Shown piece after piece: positions 18,753 through 26,424 of a stretch of DNA of 64,000 nucleotides (its first letter is position 1; each line of letters begins with the position of its first letter). Source of the stretch: Ensifer adhaerens (GTDB taxonomy: Bacteria > Pseudomonadota > Alphaproteobacteria > Rhizobiales > Rhizobiaceae); contig NZ_CP118610.1 in the NCBI RefSeq assembly GCF_028993555.1, positions 744,001 to 808,000 on the forward strand, read 5' to 3'. Below the pieces are notes generated by a model. The model ran no database searches, was not told where the DNA came from, and worked only from the letters and a program-made list of their open reading frames with translations. A program made the translations under genes and the position numbers.

Positions 18753-19451
18753 ATGGTCGCGCGTATGAAGATTCTCATCATTGAAGACGATCTCGAGGCG
18801 GCAGCCTATCTGGCGAAAGCCTTCCGTGAGGCAGGTATCGTTTCCGATCACGCCAGCGACGGCGAGAGTGGCCTCTTCATGGCCAGCGAGAACAGCTACG
18901 ACGTTCTGGTGGTCGATCGCATGCTGCCGCGCCGTGACGGCCTGTCTGTGATCACCGAACTCAGGCGCAAGGATATCCACACGCCGGTGCTGATCCTTTC
19001 CGCGCTCGGGCAGGTCGACGACCGTGTTACGGGCTTGCGCGCCGGCGGTGACGATTATCTTCCAAAGCCCTATGCCTTCAACGAGTTGCTGGCGCGTGTC
19101 GAGGTACTCGGCCGCCGCAAGGGCACCCCCGAGCAAGACATGGTGTACCGCGTCGGCGATCTCGAACTCGACCGCCTGTCGCATTCGGTCCGCCGGCAGG
19201 GCAAGGAGATCCTGCTGCAGCCACGTGAGTTTCGCTTGCTCGAATATCTCATGAAGAACGCCGGCCAGGTCGTCACCCGCACCATGCTGCTGGAAAACGT
19301 CTGGGACTATCACTTCGACCCGCAAACCAACGTCATCGACGTGCATGTCTCGCGGCTGCGCTCGAAGATCGAGAAGGACTTCGATGTGCCGCTGCTGCGC
19401 ACCGTGCGCGGCGCCGGCTACATGATCAAGGATGACCGGGCCCCCGCATGA
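18753..19451 (+). CDS. OmpR-family response regulator
   Basis: 232 residues. The receiver domain has acidic residues EDD and phospho-acceptor D55 (VLVVDRMLPRRDG), then LILSALG with Ser in place of the usual Thr, and DDYLPKPYAF. The winged helix (about 130-228) has REFRLLEYLMKNAGQVV, NVIDVHVSRLRSKIE and TVRGAGYMI. ATG 18753 is preferred because AGGGA lies nine bases upstream; ATG 18765 is in frame but has no such site. It is coupled to the following kinase by ATGA. The position behind degP suggests envelope stress sensing, which is an inference. Confidence 0.88.
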   Translation: MVARMKILIIEDDLEAAAYLAKAFREAGIVSDHASDGESGLFMASENSYDVLVVDRMLPRRDGLSVITELRRKDIHTPVLILSALGQVDDRVTGLRAGGDDYLPKPYAFNELLARVEVLGRRKGTPEQDMVYRVGDLELDRLSHSVRRQGKEILLQPREFRLLEYLMKNAGQVVTRTMLLENVWDYHFDPQTNVIDVHVSRLRSKIEKDFDVPLLRTVRGAGYMIKDDRAPA

Positions 19452-20854
19452 GCAAGCTTCGCGTTCTCTTCAGAACGACCGCAGTTCGGCTTTCCGCCCT
19501 CTACCTCGTCCTCTTTTCGCTCTGTGCCGCCTTTCTGGTCATTTATGTCACGGGCATGTCGGAGCGGTTGCTGCAGCAGCAGACTCGCGATGCCGTGACC
19601 GCGGAAGTGTCGCAGATCGAGCAGGTCTACAACCGAGCCGGCATGAACGGTCTGTTGCGCTCGCTCGAGCGCCGCGCACGCCAGCCTGGGGCCAATCTTT
19701 ACGTGATCGCCGGACCGAGTGGCGAGATCCTCGCGGGCAACGTCGCGAGCCTCGAGCCGGGACTGCTCGACAGCGAAGGCTGGACCGAGCGTCCCTTTGC
19801 CTATCAGCGCTACACGGACGAGACGAAGACGGACAGCCATGTGGCGCTCGCCCATGTGCTGGTGCTCGACAATGGATTGCGCATTCTCGTCGGCCGAGAC
19901 CTTCAGGAGCCGCAGAAGTTTCGCGCTCTTGTGCGCCAGGCGCTGATGGTCGCGCTCGGCATCATGGGACTTGGCGCGCTCGTCATCTGGTTTGGCATCG
20001 GTCGCAACGCCCTGAAGCGCATCGACCGCATGTCGGAGGCGAGCACAAAAATCATGGCGGGTGACCTCTCGCAGCGCCTGCCGATGAGCGGCTCCGGCGA
20101 CGAGTTCGACCGGTTGTCGGAATCGCTGAACGCGATGCTCGGCCGTATCGAGAAGCTGAACGAAGGCTTGCGCCAGGTCTCCGATAACATCGCGCACGAC
20201 CTCAAAACCCCGCTGACTCGGCTGCGCAACAAAGCGGAAGCGGCACTCTCCCGCAAAGGCACCAGCCAGCGCGGCGCGTTGGAGGAGATCATCGGCGAGT
20301 CCGACCAGCTGATCCGGACCTTCAATGCGCTGCTGATGATTTCGCGCGTCGAGGCCGGTTCGTCCGCCGCCGAGATGAGCGAGATCGATCTCTCGCAGAT
20401 CGTTTCCGATAGCGTCGAACTCTATGAGCCCGTGGCCGAAGATGTCGGTTTGAAACTCGAAGCCGACGTCGCCCAGAATCTCGTGATTTCAGGCAACCGG
20501 GAACTGGTCGGCCAAGCCCTCGGCAACCTCATCGACAACGCGATCAAGTATGCCGACGGTGCGGACAATCCGCTGATCAAGGTCTCGCTGGAAAACCGCG
20601 ATGGCCATGTGCTCTTGTCCGTGGCAGATCACGGCCCCGGCATCCCCACCTCGATGCATGACGAGGTGGTGAAGCGCTTTGTCCGCCTGGACGAGAGCCG
20701 GTCGAAGCCGGGCACGGGCCTCGGCCTGTCGCTGGTCGAGGCGGTCATGGAGATGCATCACGGCTCGCTGCGTCTTGCCGATACCGAGCCCGCGGCCGGC
20801 GACGGCGGCAAGGGTCTGACAGTACGGATGGTTTTCCCCGTGGCTGCAACCTGA
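19448..20854 (+). CDS. Sensor histidine kinase
   Basis: 468 residues. Membrane segment 1 (about 14-36), periplasmic domain (about 37-162), membrane segment 2 (about 163-184), HAMP (about 182-235), phosphotransfer helix with H250 (SDNIAHDLKTPLTRLRNKAE) and an ATPase domain with NLIDNAIKYA, VADHGPGIP and GTGLGLSLVEAV. Partner of the response regulator whose stop it overlaps. The next gene, glnE, is 82 bases further on and may be read from the same transcript. The signal sensed is unknown. Confidence 0.9.
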   Translation: MSKLRVLFRTTAVRLSALYLVLFSLCAAFLVIYVTGMSERLLQQQTRDAVTAEVSQIEQVYNRAGMNGLLRSLERRARQPGANLYVIAGPSGEILAGNVASLEPGLLDSEGWTERPFAYQRYTDETKTDSHVALAHVLVLDNGLRILVGRDLQEPQKFRALVRQALMVALGIMGLGALVIWFGIGRNALKRIDRMSEASTKIMAGDLSQRLPMSGSGDEFDRLSESLNAMLGRIEKLNEGLRQVSDNIAHDLKTPLTRLRNKAEAALSRKGTSQRGALEEIIGESDQLIRTFNALLMISRVEAGSSAAEMSEIDLSQIVSDSVELYEPVAEDVGLKLEADVAQNLVISGNRELVGQALGNLIDNAIKYADGADNPLIKVSLENRDGHVLLSVADHGPGIPTSMHDEVVKRFVRLDESRSKPGTGLGLSLVEAVMEMHHGSLRLADTEPAAGDGGKGLTVRMVFPVAAT

Positions 20855-20936
20855 TAGACCGGTTCCCGGAGAGTGAGAGTGGAATGGGGAAGTGCGGCTT
20901 GCTGGCCGCGTCCCGTTCCAGGCAAGGGGAGACGGC

Positions 20937-23891
20937 ATGCAGGAACAGGTGCAGCAGTGCTGGGAGATCGAGACGGTGCCAATCCGTCCGGCGACGCAGG
21001 CCGACGCCAAGGCGGCGCTCTCCGTGCTGAAAGACATGGCCAAGGGTCACGAGAGGATTGCAAGTCTGCTTGCCACCGAGAGCCCGTTCAAGACGTTCGT
21101 CGTCTCGGCCTTTGCACTGTCGCCCTTCCTGCGCGACACCGGCGACAGCCGGCCGGCCATTCTCGAAGAACTCCTGTCCACTGATCTCTCGACCTTTCTG
21201 ACCGAGCGGGTGCGTCGGGCCCGGGATGCCTGGAAACCGAACGAGGGCGGCGCGGCCTTGCCGGACACGGAGATCATGGCGCGGCTGCGAAGGGCCAAAC
21301 GCGAGCTTGCCTTCGCTGTGGCGCTCGCCGATCTCTCAAGGCATTTCGATGGTCGCGAAACCACGCGCTGGCTCAGCGAATTTGCTGGCGCTGCCGTGTC
21401 GGCAACGATCGATCACCTGCTGTTGAGCGCGCACGAGAGCGGCAAGCTGATCGTCAAGGATGTTGCTTGCCCAAGCGTAGATTCCGGCGTCGTCGTGCTC
21501 GGCATGGGCAAGCTCGGCGCCTTCGAGCTCAACTACTCCTCCGATATCGACCTCGTCGTTTTCTACGATCCGCAGTCCGGCATCATCGTCGACCGCGACG
21601 ATGCCTCGGAAACCTTCGGCCGGTTGCTGCGTCGCCTGATCCGCATCCTGCAGGAGCGCAGCGGTGACGGCTATGTCTTCCGCACTGACCTGCGCCTGCG
21701 GCCGGACCCGGGTTCGACGCCGCTCGCGATCCCGGTAGAAGCGGCGATGCTCTATTACGAAGGCAGGGGGCAGAATTGGGAGCGGGCCGCTTTCATCAAG
21801 GCGCGGCCGGTGGCCGGTGACATCGAGGCCGGCGAGGGCTTCCTGCGCGAGTTGGTTCCCTTCGTCTTCCGCAAATATCTCGACTATGCGGCAATCGCCG
21901 ACATTCATTCGATCAAGCGCCAGATCCACGCTCACAAGGGGCATGGTGAGATCGCTGTCAAGGGACACAACATCAAGCTTGGCCGCGGCGGTATCCGCGA
22001 GATCGAATTCTTCGTGCAGACGCAGCAGCTGATTGCCGGCGGCCGCATGCCGGAACTGCGCCAGCGGGCAACCGAGCCGATGCTGCGTGCGCTCGTCAAG
22101 GCCGGCTGGATCGACGAGGAGACGGCCGATGAACTTGTCGAGGCCTATTGGTTCCTGCGCGATGTCGAGCACCGGATCCAGATGGTGCGCGACGAGCAGA
22201 CCCATGTGCTGCCCGAGACCGAGGCGGAGTTGAAGCGCATCGCCTACATGCTCGGCTTCGAGGATACCGCCGCCTTCTCCAAGGCCCTTTCGCGGGTGCT
22301 GAAAACGGTGGAGCGTCGCTATGCCCAGCTTTTCGAACAGGAAGCAAAACTCTCGACCGAGACCGGCAACCTCGTCTTCACCGGCCAGCGCGACGACCCC
22401 GATACGCTGGAGACACTCAAGAAACTCGGCTTCCAGCGGCCGTCGGACATCTCCCACACGATCCGCACCTGGCATTACGGCCGCTACCGTGCGACGCAAT
22501 CGGTCGAAGCGCGCGAGCGGCTGACCGAACTGACGCCGGAGCTCCTGCGCGTTTTCGGCGAAAGCCGCCGGGCCGACGACGCGCTGCTGCGGTTCGACAA
22601 TTTCATTTCCGGCCTGCCTGCGGGCATTCAGCTCTTTTCGCTGCTCGGCAACAATCCGGGGCTGCTGTCGCTGATCGTCAATGTCATGTCGTCGGCGCCG
22701 CGGCTTGCCGAAATCATTGCCGCGCGCCCGCATGTTTTCGACGGTATGCTCGATCCCGGCCTGCTCGCTGAACTTCCGACCAGGGACTACCTTGCGCCGC
22801 GCATCGCCAACTTCGTCGGTGGCGCACGGCACTATGAGGAAGTGCTCGACCGCCTGCGCATCATCGCCGCCGAACAGCGCTTCCTGATCGGCATCCGGCT
22901 TTTGACTGGCGCCATTTCGGGCGCCCAGGCGGGCCGCGCCTTTACCGATCTCGCCGACCTGATCATCGCCGCCGCGGTGAAGGCGGTACAGGACGAAGTT
23001 CGCTCGGCCCATGGCGATTTCCCCGGAGGCCGTATCGCCGTCGTCGGCATGGGAAAGCTCGGCAGCCACGAGCTGACTGCGGGCTCGGATGTCGATCTGA
23101 TCCTGCTCTACGACTACGATGAGGCGGCAACCGAGTCCGATGGCGCCAAACCGCTTGACCCGACGCGCTATTTCACGAGGGTCACGCAACGCCTGATCGC
23201 GGCACTTTCCGCGCCGACCGCCGAAGGCATTCTCTACGAGGTCGACATGCGGCTTCGTCCGTCCGGCAACAAGGGGCCGGTCGCGACCAGGATCAACGCC
23301 TTCGCCAAGTACCAACGCGAAGAGGCCTGGACCTGGGAGCATCTGGCTCTGACCAGGGCGCGCTGCATTTGTGGCGACGACAAGCTGACTGGCGAGGCCA
23401 ACGCGATCTTTGCCGAAATCCTCGACCGCAAGCGAGACGTTGCCAAGGTGAGCGCCGACGTGATCTCGATGCGCGAGATGATCGACAGCGAGAAGCCGCC
23501 GAGCGACATCTGGGACTTCAAGCTGATCCCCGGCGGTCTCGTCGATATCGAGTTCATCACGCAATACCTGGCGCTCGTCGCGCCCGCCAAGGGCGTTCAG
23601 CCACTGCCTGCCGGCACCAACACCGGCGATGCGTTGAAGCTTCTCGGCGCCGCGTTGATGAACCCCAACGATGTCGATGTCGCCCTGGAGGCGCTGCACC
23701 TCTTTACCGAGTTGTCGCAGATCGTGCGGCTGTGCATCGAGGGCGAGTTCGAGCCGAAGGAGGCACCGGCCGGGCTGATCGACCTCGTCTGCCGGGCAGG
23801 GGACTATCCGGACCTGAAGACACTGGAGGGAGACATCCGTCGGCTCTCGAAGGCCGTGCGGCGTGTCTTCCAATCGGTGGTTTCGGGATAA
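20937..23891 (+). CDS. glnE: Glutamine synthetase adenylyltransferase/deadenylase
   Basis: 984 residues, two nucleotidyltransferase halves. The deadenylase half has GMGKLGAFELNYSSDIDLVV (about 189-208) and the adenylylating half GMGKLGSHELTAGSDVDLIL (about 702-721), each with the DxD metal site. In between are HRIQMVRDEQTHVLPETEAE and other GlnE phrases. The enzyme switches glutamine synthetase I off and on by adding or removing AMP, under control of PII. ATG 20937 is chosen with AAGGGGA six bases upstream; a GTG at 20892 would add 15 residues. It converges with the pleC-like gene with only 19 bases between stops. Confidence 0.94.
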   Translation: MQEQVQQCWEIETVPIRPATQADAKAALSVLKDMAKGHERIASLLATESPFKTFVVSAFALSPFLRDTGDSRPAILEELLSTDLSTFLTERVRRARDAWKPNEGGAALPDTEIMARLRRAKRELAFAVALADLSRHFDGRETTRWLSEFAGAAVSATIDHLLLSAHESGKLIVKDVACPSVDSGVVVLGMGKLGAFELNYSSDIDLVVFYDPQSGIIVDRDDASETFGRLLRRLIRILQERSGDGYVFRTDLRLRPDPGSTPLAIPVEAAMLYYEGRGQNWERAAFIKARPVAGDIEAGEGFLRELVPFVFRKYLDYAAIADIHSIKRQIHAHKGHGEIAVKGHNIKLGRGGIREIEFFVQTQQLIAGGRMPELRQRATEPMLRALVKAGWIDEETADELVEAYWFLRDVEHRIQMVRDEQTHVLPETEAELKRIAYMLGFEDTAAFSKALSRVLKTVERRYAQLFEQEAKLSTETGNLVFTGQRDDPDTLETLKKLGFQRPSDISHTIRTWHYGRYRATQSVEARERLTELTPELLRVFGESRRADDALLRFDNFISGLPAGIQLFSLLGNNPGLLSLIVNVMSSAPRLAEIIAARPHVFDGMLDPGLLAELPTRDYLAPRIANFVGGARHYEEVLDRLRIIAAEQRFLIGIRLLTGAISGAQAGRAFTDLADLIIAAAVKAVQDEVRSAHGDFPGGRIAVVGMGKLGSHELTAGSDVDLILLYDYDEAATESDGAKPLDPTRYFTRVTQRLIAALSAPTAEGILYEVDMRLRPSGNKGPVATRINAFAKYQREEAWTWEHLALTRARCICGDDKLTGEANAIFAEILDRKRDVAKVSADVISMREMIDSEKPPSDIWDFKLIPGGLVDIEFITQYLALVAPAKGVQPLPAGTNTGDALKLLGAALMNPNDVDVALEALHLFTELSQIVRLCIEGEFEPKEAPAGLIDLVCRAGDYPDLKTLEGDIRRLSKAVRRVFQSVVSG

Positions 23892-23910
23892 AGCGTCGTT
23901 TGCCGATGCG

Positions 23911-26241
23911 TCAGGCGCGGTCGGGTATGCGAACCGAGATGATGGTGCCGACGTTTTCGGTCGAGTGTATCTTCATGCTGCCGCCGTGCAGGCGGGTGAG
24001 CGAGCGCGAGATCGCGAGCCCAAGGCCCGATCCGCCCTTGCTCTTGGCATATTGGCTCTGCACCTGCTCGAAGGGCTGGCCGATCTTCTGAAGTGCGTCG
24101 CGCGGAATGCCGATGCCGGAATCGGCGATCGTCAGCGTCACGGCCCCGGTCACCTTGCGGGCTCGGAGCGAAATGCGCCCGCCTTCATTGGTGAACTTGA
24201 CTGCGTTCGAAAGCAGGTTGAGCAGCACCTGTTTCATGGCGCGGCGATCGGCGACCATGGTGAGGCCCGACGAGATCTGCTGCACCACATGGATGCTCTT
24301 CTGCTCCGCCGGTATGGTGGTGAAGCGCAACGTCTCTTCGATCAACGGCGCCAGATCGATCCTCTCGCGGCTGATGCGCATATGCCCGGCCTCGATCTTC
24401 GACATGTCCAGGATGTCGTTGATGACGTTGAGCAGATGCTTGCCGCTCTCGTGGATGTCGCGCGAGTATTCGTTGTATTTTTCCGAGCCGAGTGGCCCGA
24501 ACATCTGGTTCTGCAGGATTTCCGAGAAGCCGAGGATGGCGTTCAGCGGCGTGCGCAGTTCATGCGACATGTTCGCCAGGAATTCCGACTTGGCGCGGTT
24601 GGCCGCTTCGGCGCGATCCTTTTCCGCCTGGTAATTGGAGTTTGCGACCGAAAGCTCGGTCTTCTGGCGCTCCAGTGTCATGCGCGAGGCCGAGAGATCG
24701 CCGATCGTCGCCATCAGCCGCCGCTCGGATTCGCGCAGGCGCACCTGGTGACGCTTCAGGAGCGTGATGTCGGTGCCGACGGAGACGAGGCCGCCGTCGC
24801 GCGTGCGTCGCTCGTTGATCTGCAGCCAGCGTTCGTCGGCAAGCTGAACCTCGCTCGTCTGCGACTGATTGCTGCGATCGGGATCGGCGATGCGCCGTTC
24901 GACTACGGGACGTGCTGCCGCGGTTTGCACGGCAATGCGTTCGGTGCCCGGAACGAGCACGTGATCCGGCAGCTTGTAGGCTTCCTGGAAGTGCGTGTTG
25001 CACATGACCAGGCGGTCATGTTTGTCCCAAAGGACGAAGGCCTCCGACGTACATTCGATCGCGTCGGCGAGCCGTTGGTCGGCTTCGGCATAGCGCTGGG
25101 CAAGGCGGTGCTGCTCGGTCACGTCCATGGCGATGCCGATCAGATGCGCCCGCCCGGAAACGGTACGGATGATTTCCGCGCGGGCGCGTAGCCACACATA
25201 GTGGCCATCCGCATGTCGCATGCGGAAAACCTGATCGATCTGGCGCGCGTCGCCGCGCGCAATGGTGCGCGCCACACTGTAGATGCCGCGATCATCGGGA
25301 TGCATCAGCCGGGCGGCGTCGCCGAAGGAGAGCACGCTGCTCTCTCCGGGCATGCCGAGCATCTCGTACATCGAGCGCGACCAAAACAGCCGACGGTTGG
25401 CGAGGTCGAAATCCCAGAGACCGCAGCGGCCGCGTGACAGCGCCGTTTCGACGCGCAGGTTGGATTCGACAAAGACCGAATCCGCGTCGCGGGCCCGTTT
25501 CGCCTGGATGTAATAGGCATAGAGCACCATCAGCAGGATGGCCGAAATGCCGGCAAAGAGTGTCACGTTGAGCGACACCTCGTCGCGCCAGGTCGTTTCG
25601 AGCTGGGTGATCGGAGTCGCGGCCAGCACGACGCCGGCCGCATCGGGCAGTTGCGCCAGTGCCACGATATGGTCGACACCGACGATCGACGTTTTCATGA
25701 CGCTGGAATGTTCGCCGAAATACTGAAGCGTCGCGATGTCAGGCGCGACCGCCGCGAGCGTGCGGCCGATGAGCGGCCCGCCCTCCTGGGTGCTGGCGAA
25801 GATCCGGCCGTCCTTGCGGACCGCCAGGATAAATGTGCCGGGATCGAGCATACCGGTCGGCAGATACTGGCTGAAACGTTGCTCCGCGTCTGCACGGCGG
25901 CCCTCGTCAAAAAGAGCTGCCCCGTCCGTCTGGAATGCCGCAACCGCTATGGCCGCCGCGAGCCCGACCGTCTGGCGCGAACTCTCTTCCATGCGCGCGT
26001 GCTCGTCCATGATGCTGGACATGCGCGAGACCGCTACGATGATCAGGAATGCGATGATGAGGATCGGAATGGAACGCTTGAGAATAGGCTCAGCACTCGC
26101 CAGACGCCGAGAGGTCGGTCCGGCAAAGATCTTCGCCTGCGAGATAAACTCCTGCTCCAGGCGGCCGGCAAGCCCCGGAAACTTGAGTCGCAGCCGCCCG
26201 TCGGCTGCGCTCGCTTGTCGCGCGTCCGCCATCTTTCCCAA
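23911..26241 (-). CDS. pleC: PleC/DivJ/PdhS-type membrane histidine kinase
   Basis: 776 residues. Membrane segments at about 57-73 and 226-246 frame an extracytoplasmic sensor domain. Two PAS domains follow (about 265-380 with FRMRHADGHYVWLRARAEI; about 390-495), then the phosphotransfer helix with H560 in NMSHELRTPLNAILGFSEIL. The continuation FGPLGSEKYNEYSRDIHESG and NDILDMSKIEAG is diagnostic for the PleC/DivJ/PdhS group, whose common target is DivK. The ATPase domain has N679 and GSGLGLAISRSL. No receiver domain is attached. In S. meliloti the PleC orthologue is, to my recollection, in this neighbourhood, so pleC is the likely identity, though DivJ/PdhS paralogues look similar. Confidence 0.75.
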   Translation of the reverse strand: MGKMADARQASAADGRLRLKFPGLAGRLEQEFISQAKIFAGPTSRRLASAEPILKRSIPILIIAFLIIVAVSRMSSIMDEHARMEESSRQTVGLAAAIAVAAFQTDGAALFDEGRRADAEQRFSQYLPTGMLDPGTFILAVRKDGRIFASTQEGGPLIGRTLAAVAPDIATLQYFGEHSSVMKTSIVGVDHIVALAQLPDAAGVVLAATPITQLETTWRDEVSLNVTLFAGISAILLMVLYAYYIQAKRARDADSVFVESNLRVETALSRGRCGLWDFDLANRRLFWSRSMYEMLGMPGESSVLSFGDAARLMHPDDRGIYSVARTIARGDARQIDQVFRMRHADGHYVWLRARAEIIRTVSGRAHLIGIAMDVTEQHRLAQRYAEADQRLADAIECTSEAFVLWDKHDRLVMCNTHFQEAYKLPDHVLVPGTERIAVQTAAARPVVERRIADPDRSNQSQTSEVQLADERWLQINERRTRDGGLVSVGTDITLLKRHQVRLRESERRLMATIGDLSASRMTLERQKTELSVANSNYQAEKDRAEAANRAKSEFLANMSHELRTPLNAILGFSEILQNQMFGPLGSEKYNEYSRDIHESGKHLLNVINDILDMSKIEAGHMRISRERIDLAPLIEETLRFTTIPAEQKSIHVVQQISSGLTMVADRRAMKQVLLNLLSNAVKFTNEGGRISLRARKVTGAVTLTIADSGIGIPRDALQKIGQPFEQVQSQYAKSKGGSGLGLAISRSLTRLHGGSMKIHSTENVGTIISVRIPDRA

Positions 26242-26327
26242 TTCTCAAAACCCTCTGATGATTCGGCGCGCCGCTCGCCCGAATCTGACTCAATGAATCA
26301 CAGGGCGATTCGCCTTGTCCAGAGGCG

Positions 26328-26349
26328 TTAGTAAAGAATTATTAACCAT
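26328..26349. promoter_or_regulatory. CtrA-like site upstream of pleC-like gene
   Basis: TTAG-N7-TTAT (26328-26342) overlapping TTAACCAT (26342-26349). TTAACCAT is a frequent CtrA-associated octamer in alphaproteobacteria. The site is 87 bases upstream of the kinase start. The match is imperfect, so this is suggestive only. Confidence 0.3.
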
Positions 26350-26370
26350 TTCTTATCGTTGGGAAATAAT

Positions 26371-26402
26371 AGGCCGGGTCGCGTGAGCGACCCGGCCTTT
26401 AG
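26371..26402 (-). terminator. Strong hairpin after pepN
   Basis: Perfect 12-base stem: AGGCCGGGTCGC (26371-26382), loop GTGA, GCGACCCGGCCT (26387-26398). It lies 26 bases beyond the pepN stop on the minus strand, where it is followed by an AT-rich tract. The U tract is imperfect. Confidence 0.7.
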
Positions 26403-26424
26403 CAAAATCAATGGCTTCCAGGGC

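Noticed and set aside
21336..23873. 845-codon minus-strand frame opposite glnE
   Set aside because: Typical antisense open frame in high-GC DNA; glnE with intact catalytic motifs is on the plus strand.
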